Shown in pieces: positions 11,411 to 22,979 of a DNA stretch of 64,000 nt (positions within the stretch are counted from its first letter, which is position 1; each line of letters begins with the position of its first letter). The notes under the pieces are model-generated. The model worked only from the letters and a program-made list of their open reading frames with translations, searched no databases and was not told the origin of the DNA. Position numbers and translations under genes: made by a program. Origin of the DNA: Monilinia fructicola (lineage: Eukaryota; Ascomycota; Leotiomycetes; Helotiales; Sclerotiniaceae). The stretch lies in assembly GCA_008692225.1 (NCBI GenBank), contig VICG01000014.1:496001-560000 (forward strand), read 5' to 3'.

Positions 11411-13180
11411 CTAGTATCCTAGGTACGTATTTCCTGCCTCGACAGCCTTCTTAACACCCGCTCCATCCTCACTTGCAATAAACTTACTCAATCCCATAGC
11501 TCTCAAGCCTTCCACTCCAGTCCATTCTTCGAGTTCCTTGATGCCTGGTCGACCGATGTGTTCAGACTCACCTTTGCCACCTGGGAAGTCTGGGCCTGGG
11601 ACACCGGCGAGGAAGGTACCGCGCTGGCGGGCGAGGGCTTCAGCGTTGATAGGGGTGAGGGGACAAGCGGGGATGTAGAGGACGGAACTGTCGGTTTTGC
11701 CGCTGTGAGTTTTATCGACGGCGTGAATTGCTGTTGTGGCGGATTAGTGAGACGTTCTGTCGGGGGAAAGATAACAGAGGAGAAAAAGAATGTAAACTTA
11801 CTGTCACAATGCCAAGCAACGTAATCGCCCGGTCTAATTGTTGGAACGTGAACCATAGTATTCTTCAAATCTAAATGTGGGTGCAACTTTTCTGTCATTT
11901 CCTGTCCATGACTTGGAGTCGCGCCGTGGAGAGCAGTTGTCATCCTATCACTTGGAATCAATCTCCAATTCTCGGGGCTGAGATATTCTTCAGTATACTG
12001 ATCCTCTTTTCCCTCTGGCAAATCTTTGATGGGCTCAAAGAAAGGTCGAAGTAGAAAATAGGCCGTGGTGAGTTGGATCAGAGGATTGACCTTCAATGTG
12101 CCTTCGCCAGGCGCAGTATGAGACATGCCAAGCCATGCTTGGAACATGCGGAACATCGAGCAGCTTCCTCCACCATGGTACAGGTCGCTGACAGCTGGGA
12201 CACGGGACGACGACTCAAATGGATTAAATTCCTCCCATCTTCCTTGAAACACAGAATCGTAGACTCCGTTGACACCGTAGCCATTTGGTTCCCAACGCTC
12301 AACAGATCCACCGTCGGCATGAGGGCCAAGGGCGAATTCAGCATCGCCCGGCTGACGAATACGAACGCGATCAGCATAGACAACAGGCTGTGAAAGGGAG
12401 ATGGGGGAGTTGGGGTCGGAAGAATGCCAAAGATTGAGGAGGAACTTCTGGGCGGTGATCATGTTTGGGTGACCGCGAGCCTTAACTTGCGGTGGTGACC
12501 AGTAGAGTTCGAAGACCTGGGGATCGTTTGCTGGGAAACCTGTCTTTGTTAGCTTTTCATCGACTTGGTCTACTTGTTCGATATCTGGCAAAAAACCATT
12601 GTTCCAACTTGAAAAAGAAGGCCATTCAAGATTAAGACGAGATCATACCTCTAGTACTAGGGTTCAACTTGACATAATCCTCCACCTCCTGCTTATAAGC
12701 TCCCGCAACAGTTTCATCCACCACCCCCCTAATAACAAGTGCGCCCTTGTCTCTGATGTCTTGCAATACCTCCTCACTTACATTTTTGTCAATCACATCC
12801 TGAAAGTCGACACTTGGAATAATTCTCGGGCCCAATTTTGCAACCTTAGGATTTTCATACATAAGACGGTTGATGAGACGAGTGAAGGATGCTTGAACAG
12901 ATTCTTCGTGACCGCGAATAAGGTTGCGCTTGATATCAGCGAAACGTTCTGGTAGGGGTGTAGCTTTGCCGCCAGAGAGGGAAACGAAGACGTCGGATAT
13001 ATCGCCTTCTTTCTTAGGATTCAATGCATTCATGGAAGACATGCTTGTTGGCTTAGCTTCAGTAGCAAGTGAGCGAACTGAGGACTTGAATTTGAATTTG
13101 TGAAGAGGAGAGATACGGGATTTAGTTTTGAGGAAAGAGCAGGGAGAGAAGGAGTTGAAGAGACGTGTGCGTGATAACAT
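11411..13180 (-). CDS. DUF1479 family protein, probable Fe(II)/2-oxoglutarate oxygenase
   Basis: Three exons on the reverse strand: 13180-12649, 12584-11802 and 11730-11411, giving about 544 residues. Junction phases agree, and the final splice rebuilds WHCDTIHAVDKTHSGK before a TAG at 11411-11413. The N-terminus (MLSRTRLFNSF, then basic and Ser-rich to about residue 45) looks like a mitochondrial presequence. The core resembles DUF1479/YbiU-type proteins found in fungi and bacteria. HADGG (His about 266, Asp about 268) and WHCD (His about 436) form the HxD...H pattern expected of a 2-oxoglutarate/Fe(II) oxygenase fold. The substrate is unknown. The coding sequence has no frameshift, unlike several other genes here. 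Confidence 0.85.
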
Positions 13181-16100
13181 AGTGGAGGTAAAGACGGAGT
13201 AATAAGTGAGGCTGGGTAGGTCGATAGCCTCAGCAAGTTAGAAGGTGAAACAAACAGATGTCACGTACGTGATTTGTAAGTAGGAAGTGTCTCGAAGTAC
13301 CCAATATCACTATGCAGATGACTGATAAATGCTTTGAATATTAGCAAAGGATCTTGATTTCCGTCGAAAATGTTTGTGTGAAAATTTGAAAGAAAGAGAG
13401 TTGTTTGGTACGAGAAGGAATTTTAAAACTCTTTTGAATTTTAGGGGAAACTCTAGAAGAAAGGTACATTAGCAGATTGCAATTTTCAGACTGCAGATTG
13501 CACATTGGTGAATGTCATAGAGATGAAATTATGCGGAAATTACCAAATTGGGAAATCCGCCGACCTCAGGACTTTGGTTGCCGGATATTGAATACGTTGG
13601 TGAGGAACTTAAAAACAGAGACAACTGGAAGGAACTTGAATGCGGGGTAATGTGGGGATCGAGTTTCGGAAGGTTTGCCGCTCAATCATCACAACGACAC
13701 TTCAGTATTTGATTTGGCGACAAGGATATACCCAGGCAAACTATTGGAAATTTACTTTGGGGGTCCTGGAGGATGAGGTGAGGTTGAAGTTATTAGAACT
13801 ATAGTATCAATTCTGCGTGGCTGTGAAACAGTCGTGCATCGATCGGCGCTTAAGGGCACTCACTGCCTTGCATATCACATTCACTGAATGCAGTTGATCA
13901 CCATTCCAGGTTTTCATCTCTCATTCCATTTTAATCCATCACAGTTATCAGATCAGCTCATTTCAAGCTCAAGAACAAGATCCATGACGACCAGAATCTT
14001 AGGTAACTCGATAAATCACCTGCACTGAATTCACATCTGCTCCTACCGCGATGATTTTATCCCCAGTTATTACTATAGCATGGGCTCCTAAGACAGTGGG
14101 ATATGGTAATAGGCCTGCTGATGAGAGAGCAAATCCGAGGTATTCGTAAAGCTTGCTCCTTGTCAATGAAGATTTCGGGGGTGGTGAGGGGTATATTTGT
14201 GTGGATTTTGAGAGCTCAGGACATTTGCAAGAGCGCATCAGCGATGTAGGAAATAAGTCACGCAAAAAAACATTTTTGTGTTTGAAATTGAGGCGTTTGT
14301 GCTTGAAAACCATTTGATTCTCGAATTTGAGTTGGGATATCGAGAAGGATCCATGAATACCTGGGCAAAGTACATCTCTGGATTAGTATGTGATTTGTTT
14401 AGCATATCATGGCTATTACCGTTGAGCTATTCAATGGTGTCAGTATCTACGTATAGATCAAGCATTTCACGAGGTTATATTTGGAAGATCAAATACCGTG
14501 TAACAACTTTGCCATTCAATTCAAACTCAAGACGCGCAGAATCCGATGCCCAAAATAACAAGAAGTTATGGAAGAACGGCTGCAGAGGATTAACAGTAGC
14601 TGGAGGTATCAGGATATCTTCCTCTGGTTCACGACTACTTATGCGCAGCTTACATGATTCTGGTTTGCAAGTGTTAAAACGAAAAATGGCAAAAAAGTTT
14701 GGCAACTAAAATATATAGGGACAACCATAGGTCAATAAGAACTTTCTTCCATGCGCAGTGAAAAACTTTCACGCGCTTGTCCAGCAGCGCTCATAGCAAA
14801 TACCGCATGTACGTGGAACTTGAGTATTATCTTTTGTTCCGAAAACCAAACCAACGGCAGTGCCCAGATTATTTCTTGTAGAAGTCTCTGCATGTTTGTA
14901 TGGACCATTTGCCTTGTCAAACTTCGGAATATTGTAATAAGATTCTCTTCTCGGTATAACGTGGTATTGAGTTCCTGATTTCGGGAAAGAATCTAGACGG
15001 TCGCTTTCAATGCATGTCGGAGATGGTAACGTATCGAGATAGTTTGTCTTGGGTGAGGCCACTATACAGTCCGACGCCGAATGAGAGCTAGTAACTAGAA
15101 AGTCTGCAATTGTGCATATAAAATCTGCTCGCTGAGCGAAGGATGTTGAAGTAGTGTGTCAGACATTGTTGGGTTTGCTCAAAAGAAACCGCGTCGCTGA
15201 TTCGTATGGTGTTAGATTCTCGTGTCCGAGACGCCCTTACTTGTATAATCAATTCATCATTAGCATCTTTGTTGGAGAATAGAAGGTTGTAAAATGGCGA
15301 CGTCGGATGTGAGGGTATGGATTGTGAAGTATCATTCATTTCACACAATTCACCCATTGCCTCCAAAGCATAATTGCCTAGCTTGACTTCAAAATTGATT
15401 ATGTAAGTCTCTTGCATACAGAATGGCGCTAATTATCCACTGGAGTATCCTCCGGACGAAAGGGGTGTGGATTCATAATAATCTACTGTAACCTTGAAAC
15501 TGGCAAGCTGACAGAGCAGGGTTCTAAGCAGATGACTAAGCCAGTATAGTCATGTGACTAGTGATAAAACCACCCCTTCATGTCTTCCCCACAACGGTTA
15601 ACACGCCAAGCTTTATACAGAAACTCTCATGAAATATCCAGGTGACCACGTGCACTGCGCAAAAGAAACATCTTTGAGAACTTGTCATCTTCTTTACCCT
15701 TAACCTCTAGGGACTCGACTGTCCGGATTTTCAATTCTCAAATTCGTGAACTTTTCTTCGACGCGAAACCTCCCAGTCTTACATCTGGCAAAATAAAACC
15801 AGGCATACCATCGGAGGCATTAACTGAATTTGGAAACTCCGCTCGGGCAAACGTTTTGTGAATCTTCGTTCAGCCATATTTCGTTGGCTAGCTATCCCCA
15901 GATTTTCCCCTGGATATCAATTCGAGGTGAATTAGGAACGTGGTGATTTATAGATGCTAAGCAGTTCCTTACAATAAGGATAGACCATTATCGTGAAGCG
16001 GTACACCGCCATCTGGATGGTTTGAAGGGCCTTATCATATTGTCTCTGCCCATTAGATCCATTTTCATCTACAAAACACAACAGGATACCGTCGTCTTGA

Positions 16101-16323
16101 CCATCTGAAGGATTTTCAATTGTGCTCCAGAGGAATTCTGTTCTTTTGACTGCTTTATTCCCCCCATTGCATTTCTCCATCAACAAAATACAGAAGAATG
16201 AGACCATCGTAAAGACACACTTATCCACGCTTACTCGGTCTGGTTTATCCCAGCAAAGATCAACTCCGCCATTCAAACCACATCCAACAGCCAAAACAAC
16301 ACCCCCTGCAATACTCCGACATA
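13181..16323. other. 3.1-kb intergenic region with weak coding traces
   Basis: Upstream of both the DUF1479 gene (leftward) and the transcription factor (rightward). Reverse-strand open frames at 13999-14313, 14769-15062 and 15088-15417 have some coding flavour. The first contains AHAIVITGDKIIAVGADV, reminiscent of amidohydrolase N-termini. They cannot be joined into a credible gene. An E-box-like CACGTG lies near 15648. Confidence 0.35.
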
Positions 16324-18593
16324 ATGTTCAAGTTTGTAGCTTCCGACGGGACTGGCTCCGTGAAAAGGCAGCAGGCACAAAAAGCATGCGAATCCTGCAG
16401 GAAGAGGAAGAAACGCTGTAATCACACCATAGGTGCAAATCCAACATCACCGAATTCATCATCGTCATCATCATCACCATCAGGAGCAACCGTCAAAGTT
16501 CACTCCGATAACAAATTCTCTCAAGGAGCCACCACCAAGCCACATACTGCAAGCGGCCTTTCTCATATCACAGATGCGAAATACCGAAAGAATGTCTCTC
16601 ATGAACAGCCAACTCCCATTTCACCAGTTGCATCAAATTTGGCAAGTAGTGATCAAGACCTTGAAGCTGCGAGGATATTAAGCGGCAGTGCCCATATCCG
16701 AGCCAACACGTCTCAAAGCCAAGAAACTTCTCACAGTCAGTCTCGATTTATTGGAGACTTAAACCCAGAATCGATTTTCTTAGCTGCTACTAGTCCAGAT
16801 GCAATTCGTAACGTATTGCCGGACAGTGTTGGGGTGTGGCTTTCCTCCACACTGGGAAAAAGAGCTCCTCATTCATCAAACATACAACAGACGAGCTCGA
16901 ATTTGTTTTTTGGCTCTGCGCCCTTGATTCGTGACGTTCTAATACCTCTCATAGAGCAAGAGTGCCTATCAACTATGCCACCCATACCTCATCTTGAAGC
17001 GTTATCCCGAATATACTTTGAAAAAATTAATCCCATTTTCCCCATCATCGATGAAACCAAATACCACAACTTATCTCCTTCAGACCCCGCCCGAATTCTT
17101 CTGGGACAAGCTATTTCCTTGGCAGCCTCCAAGAATTTCTCTGCCACGGAGCATCTGATCCTCAATGAAACAGGTCCGCCAATGACTTGCCGAGCCTTTG
17201 GTGAAAAGATATCCGGAGCCATGAGGCTAACCATAGAGCTCGGCATTATAAGCGATAGACTCGTATTGATTCAAGCGCTTTGTCTTCTATCTCTATTCAT
17301 TGACAACTCCAGTAGCGAAGATCTTGCATCTCAATTCTCTGGAAAAGCTGCCCATTATCTTCAAGGTATGGGATTACATCTTGAGGGCCAGCAGGAAGAT
17401 GCCAGTACAAAACTACTATGCTGTGTGTATGCATTGGATCGAATGAACGCTGCGTTCCACGGGCGTCCTATTTTAATGCACGAGCGGGATCTGAGAAAGG
17501 ATCTCCATCAATGCTTCAAACGTCAAGAACCTGCTTTTCGCCTGTTCTTACAGGTTATATTATTACTAGATAATGTTATCGAGATCTATCGACCACTAAA
17601 TCAATCGGAACATGGCGGTATGGATGTGGACTTTCCCTCCTTTGAAGAACTGGTCTCGGAATGCGAAGCGTCGCAGGTTGGTACTGCCTCCCTAGGTATG
17701 TTTGTTCATTAATAAATTTCACTCAATTTTACTACATATCCAGTCGATGCTCGTTTGGGATTATGACAGCAACAAATGCTTATTACTGTTTGTCTAGCAA
17801 CGATCGAAATATTTTACCATAGCATCTCGATCATTTCTCATAGATCCCATATCTGGGCCATACCTAACCGCTCTTCGGCCTCTTACCTCCGCCAATCTCT
17901 CTCAACTAGCATTCTCTCCTCTACCACTTCTCACGAGCTCCAAGATCAACTTATCCTATTCCCTTTCATCCCATATGCCATTTCTCTCTCTCTGAGTATT
18001 GCATATCGAGAAATGCGTCATAACAAACTTCCTGTCCATCGTATGCGCGCTCGAGCTCACTTTCAAGCAAGCTGTAGACTCTTGGAAGGTCTTGAGGATA
18101 GATACTGGACAGCTGCTAACGCTGCGAATATGGGCAAGAAAATGCTTAGGGAAATAGACCGAGTATTCTCCACTGTCTCATCGGAGAATAGAACTTCGGC
18201 ATCACAGCAAGATATGGTTCCGAACACCGATAACAACTTAGCAGCGAGTGATCAGAACCAATCGACGGCAAGTACGGAGAGCCGTAAGTTTTCCATTTCC
18301 ACTCTGTACACTGCAACCCTCGATTCTCCCGCCATTTTCACCTTGTAAATCTAACGAACAAAACAGAACTTATCACGCCCAACTCTAACACTCATATGAC
18401 TACCCCATCCATTGCATCCATCTATGGTGCTGGGCAAATGCAGGATTCTGATCCATCGCTTTTTAACCTCAATGCTACGGGAGATATTGATCTGTTTTCG
18501 ATGTTTGATCCGTCCTTCGATCTTGACGGTTTTGATGCTTGTTTAGAAGGTAACTTAAACCCCGGATTTCCTACTCCGGCTCCTTATCCGTGA
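16324..18593 (+). CDS. Fungal Zn-cluster-type transcription factor with a truncated cluster
   Basis: Three exons, 16324-17695, 17798-18283 and 18367-18593, encode about 694 residues. The first splice rebuilds GTASLATIEIFYH in frame. Near the N-terminus, KACESCRKRKKRCNH gives the first half of a Zn2Cys6 cluster (Cys22, Cys25, Cys32) with a very basic loop. The second CxxC...C half is not seen: a Ser-rich linker follows instead. A middle region from about residue 199 (LIRDVLIPLIEQECL, ARILLGQAISLAASKNF, LLCCVYALDRMNAAFHGRPI) looks like the fungal_trans/MHR regulatory domain. The C-terminus is acidic and hydrophobic (DIDLFSMFDPSFDLDGFDAC), typical of an activation domain. It is presumably a nuclear DNA-binding regulator. 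Its targets are unknown, and no metabolic cluster lies next to it. Confidence 0.85.
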
Positions 18594-20860
18594 TCAAATT
18601 GAATCTTAGATCAAGATGATGACGAAGATCCCTGGTACCTAAGTTTTCATTTCTGGATTATAAGAGGAAAGAAAGCTGCATTGCGCAACAGAGGTGACCC
18701 CATTTAATGTACATCATACCTGTTACCTTTCTGTCACATCGTTCATGGTGATGATGATGGCTCGCGAGCAGGACGATTTTCTTTTTTGCAGTTTAATGCT
18801 ATACGATATTGTTCTGATCTACACAAGACAGAACCTATTCAGAGTGAATGGTTCTTACATTTTAGAGCCAGAGAGACCAGTGGCGCATGTCTTAAACGCT
18901 ATACATACTTTTCTCGGATGGATTGTTATGGGTGGAAACAAGATGCTAAATGAGACACAAACAAGATGGGGAAGATATGCTTAGGATAAAGATATCCGCA
19001 GCAGCCGGAGCTTACCACTTGGGTGGAAACTGTTGCCCAGAGCATTTGGCTTCAATCCCACGAGAAGATCAAAATTATATATAAGAACCTTGTCCAGGGG
19101 TATCATACGAGGGATAATACTAGTTGTACAACAAACTTTGGACCTCATTTGAACAGAAAGATCGATCTGGCTTCGCTCATCATGTGAAATTGCGTTTGCT
19201 TACATAACCGAGCACGTCTTTTCCCACCTTCCTATTTCGATCATTGTCGCGCGTCTGAAATGCTGGAACGACAACTCTTGATTATCATCTTCATTCTGGC
19301 ATTGTTCTTGAACATCTTCGTCGCCAATATGACGTTGATACCATCGATCCCTCGAACGACACCTCAACATATGATGTATCGTTTCTTCCAATTCCGCTTG
19401 ACGGGTAAAATGTCATCCTGCAAAAGCGCTGCATTCCTAATTGAACAGTACACTCCTCTCGCCTCGATTGAACTTTGGTCGAGCTCTGACAACTCGAGCA
19501 TCAAATTTGATGTTGATTTCTGCCCTCTCAGGTTAGCAGGCTTAAACGAAGCTTGGAAGTCATACCCCGATACTAAGCAGAAGCCTCCACGAGCCACCAT
19601 GCTGCGAGAAACTGAGCGAGCCGATGTGATCTCGTATATGCATAGGCGGCCAATCTACCACGACTTTAAAGAACGAAGTATCATTTGAACTCGATGAAAA
19701 TACTCGCATTGCCGTTATTGCTATCCAATTCCTTCATCACATCCAATTTCAGGGAACAACTTGGAAATCAACGTTGATCCTCGTGGGTGATACACAAAGC
19801 AAGGGGCGGAACAAATTTTCGTTGAAGTAGATGGATGTACTTCCACTTCGAAGCAGAGCTCGACACACAACTTCAACCGAGAGAATGCCAACTGCTTCTC
19901 AATCCTGGAACAAGGCAATACAATTGTACAACCAGGGCTTTAGTCTCCTATTCAACTTCGACTGGAAGACAATACTTCCCAGAGCTTTCTCAATTTAGCA
20001 TGTAGGAGATGAATAATCCAAGTCTGCTTTATGCAGATGCTAATGCTTGTTGCATAACCTTTTACAAATTGATAGCTGAGGAATTACGCCTTCAAGGATT
20101 AAGCGTTCTATCCATACCTATGATAAACGTGCAGATTAAGTGGCGAGGCATCCAATTGGATGATGCATAAATTATGCAAGGAATAGGAGGTCTGCGAATG
20201 ACGTCGAGCCTCAAATATCGGTGCTCGGTGTCAGCAGGCTTTGTGAGGAGGAGCAGTCGAATTTCTGACCCGACTTGGCACCGGACTCAAGACCTTTGTG
20301 GAATCGATTTGTTTTAAAGTTGATCCAATTTTTAACATTTTAAATTTCACTAAAGAATTGAGTTTTTCGGAATTTTTCAGATGGACAGGTGTGACCAACG
20401 AAAGAATCGTTTCTCTTATGTCATCGGTGCTAAGACCTTCAGCTTACTTTGAGTCTCTTTCTGCACAAGAGAAGAGAAGGGTTGACCTTGGAGTCATGAT
20501 ATACGCATATGGCGATTCTTTACACACCACCTAAAAATCAGCTGTTTTCTAGGTGACATTGAATGCATTGGTGGCGGAACCATGTTCAACCAATAGTCTC
20601 ACATATTCCCGCATGTCGATTTTTGTAACAAGCACCACTCAAACTTTTAGAAGAGGGAGTCCAAGCTTAACCGGGTGCATAAGTCGTACGTGCGTTCGTA
20701 TGCAGAAGAAAATTGGAACATCAATCACTGGAAGGATCAGGAAGTGTGACATGTTGGATTTTGGGAAGATGTGTTCGATTTGATTGGTTAAAATAAAGGA
20801 ATTGCTATGCTACTTTTTCTACGTTTCCTTGCCAAATTTGCCATTCATAACATCTGCTCG
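18594..20860. other. Intergenic with a possible coding relic
   Basis: Between the transcription factor and the convergent cysteine-rich gene. Reverse-strand segments between 19920 and 19200 read as protein-like in alternating frames (VVVDWPPMHIRDHIGS near 19650; CFVYHPRGSTLISKLF near 19770), interrupted by stops and frame changes. A forward frame at 19260-19688 overlaps them. No family is recognised. Confidence 0.3.
19200..19918 (-). pseudogene. Possible degraded gene, unknown family
   Basis: On the reverse strand, stretches in different frames look like protein: one ending KLFPEIGCDEGIG before TAG/TAA, one with MRVFSSSSNDTSFFKVVVDW, and one with LMLELSELDQSSIEARG. No single intron model joins them. 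The read-through frame between the first and third carries several stops. This is judged by eye only and may be chance open frames. Confidence 0.22.
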
Positions 20861-22256
20861 CTAGAGTTTACTTGCAGCTGGTCCAAATCCATCAATCCAT
20901 TCGCACTCACAGCGTCCGCTAGTTGCATTGTATACGGGATGTTTTTCGGCGATGCAAAGAATATCCTGACAGCTTCTAATCGGCTTCAGCTTTCCTGGCT
21001 TTGGCTTCGCCTTTGCATCTACCTCTGACTCGACTGGTTCTGGCAATGGAATGGTATCTTTTGATTCGAGACCTGGAATCCATTCACACTCGCAATTTCC
21101 ACTGGTTGAGTTGTATACCGGTTGTTTTTCGGCAATACAAAAGATATCTGTGCAGGTGTCAATGGGCTCTGGCAATGGTACGGGATTATCTGGCTCGAGG
21201 CCTGGAATCCATTCACATTCACAGAGTCCTGTGGTGGCATTGATAGTCGGTCGCATTTCTGGAATGCAAATGATGCCAACACATGGATCAATAGGCTCTG
21301 GAATTGGTTCCAGTCCAGGAATCCATTCACAGGTACATTTGCCTGTCTCGGCATTATAAACGGGATGTTTCTCAGCAATACAGACTGTGTCAGAGCAGCT
21401 CTCATCTCTAATGGGAGTCGACGTATTGTTTGGCTCTAATCCGGGGATCCATTGACATGAGCAGGAGTTGGTAGTTTGATTGTATGTTGGCCTCTGTTCC
21501 GCAATGCAAAATAGGTCAGGACAATCGGGGTCGCATGTACACTTCCCGGTTTCTGGGTGATATACTCGATGATTTCCCTCCCGACACTTAAGAAGTGGGC
21601 AAGTCGGAGGAATTGGGTTATCCAATTCGCATGTACATTTCTTTGCGTAAGGCTTAAGGACTTTGTGGGCACCTCCAGCGCAGAATATTATGTTAGGACA
21701 GACTGGGGCATTTGGTTCGCAAGTGCATCTCCCAGTGTCTGGGTGATAGACAGGATGGGTGGTGGATGTGCATCGAATTGTTGGGCAAGTTGAAGGATCC
21801 ACTTCTCTAGTCTTTTCCTTGTAACCATAATTGGGCTCGCATTTGCAAGTTGAAGTATCAGCATGCCAAACTGGGTGTGACCCTACTAAACAAGTTGTTG
21901 CAGTAAGGCAAGTAGTTTCGGTTTGATCAGGGACGCAAGAACAAGTCTCGGTTGTTGAATCCCATAGAGGATGGTGTCCGGATATGCAATCAGTTGCTGT
22001 ATAACAAATCTTCTCCCCGTCGTCTGGTTTGCAAGAGCAAACCTTTGTTTTGGGATTCCAGAACAAATGAGTCCCTTCGATGCAAAAGATCTTAGGACAT
22101 CTCGCAAGACTGTCAACTCTTGTTTCTATGAACTATCAGTATCATCTTGGTGAGGAAATTCAACCAATGGTACGTACCAACTGCGGGCCCTGGAGCTGCT
22201 AACACTCCGCTCAGCCCTATAACTGCAAGGAAGTGTAACAAGGTTGTCGAACGCAT
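20861..22256 (-). CDS. Secreted cysteine-rich tandem-repeat protein
   Basis: Two reverse-strand exons, 22256-22178 and 22125-20861, encode about 447 residues. Exon 1 supplies a signal peptide (MRSTTLLHFLAVIGLSGVLA, cleavage expected before AP). The splice joins PAV to ETRVDSLARCPKIFC. The mature protein is about eleven degenerate 28-45-residue units, each with four cysteines: C-x(3-5)-C, then a P-x-Y/W centre, then C-x-C. Typical unit cores are CIAEKHPVYNAETGKCTCEW and CTSTTHPVYHPDTGRCTCEP. The last five units also carry WIPGLEP or WIDGFGP spacers. There is no membrane segment or GPI signal, and it ends PAASKL. The family is not one I can name. A cell-wall-associated or apoplastic role is plausible from secretion and disulfide richness, but that is inference. 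Confidence 0.85.
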
Positions 22257-22979
22257 TATTTTGGCACTTCAAGTGGCCAAACGATATCAAGATAGATGAA
22301 GACAAGATGGTGATTTGAAGAGGTAAGTCTGAGAACTTGAGTTTTGAACTTTGATATAGAGAATTTTCGATATTTATCATCTCTTTATACAATTCTCAAA
22401 CTGTGCCACGATCATCATCGTACCGACTTAACATAGCTGATATCAGCGAGCGCAAATCCAAACTACTTGGCAGCTCAAGAATGCTGAGATGCCAAGCCCG
22501 AGCTGTGCGGAACCGCGTCCATTTAATTACCCCGCATCCGCCAAGATGTAAGGGACCGGGATACAATTCCTGTCAGGAGAGAAATACATTCCATTATCTC
22601 ACAAATCGAGAAACAGGTGATACGAAATCCAAGTGAAAGCTCAGTATGACACGAGCATTTGAGAACATTCAGCTTGAAGAGGTTCTTTGCATCGCCATGC
22701 ATCAGATACCGGGGCTGCCTAGGCTCCGCCATGATGCTAGATTATGATATGGATCATCGGCGTAAAGAATGCTTGATACATTCTATCCCTTACTTTATTA
22801 GCGATTACCGTTATTTTGATCTTACGATGCATTGTGGTCCATGTGGATGTCAGTTCTTTCTTGCCAAGCCCTCGGCTTGATGAGAATAGATTTTAGTTTT
22901 ATGCGCAACGTGACTTTAGCTCGTTTTCTCATCCAGTCATTTCTCCCTATGTAATTTCTACACTGCGTTTATATCTTCA
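22257..22979. other. Upstream region of the cysteine-rich gene
   Basis: Promoter side of the reverse-strand secreted protein. No other gene is recognised; short open frames overlap on both strands. Confidence 0.4.

Noticed and set aside
13999..14313. Amidohydrolase-like N-terminus on the reverse strand
   Set aside because: Only a short AHAIVITGDKIIAVG-like segment resembles the family; no metal-binding HxH or remaining domain follows before the next gene.
19260..19688. 142-residue forward open frame with a hydrophobic N-terminus
   Set aside because: It overlaps protein-like reverse-strand segments, has no homology I recognise, and no clear promoter or intron context.
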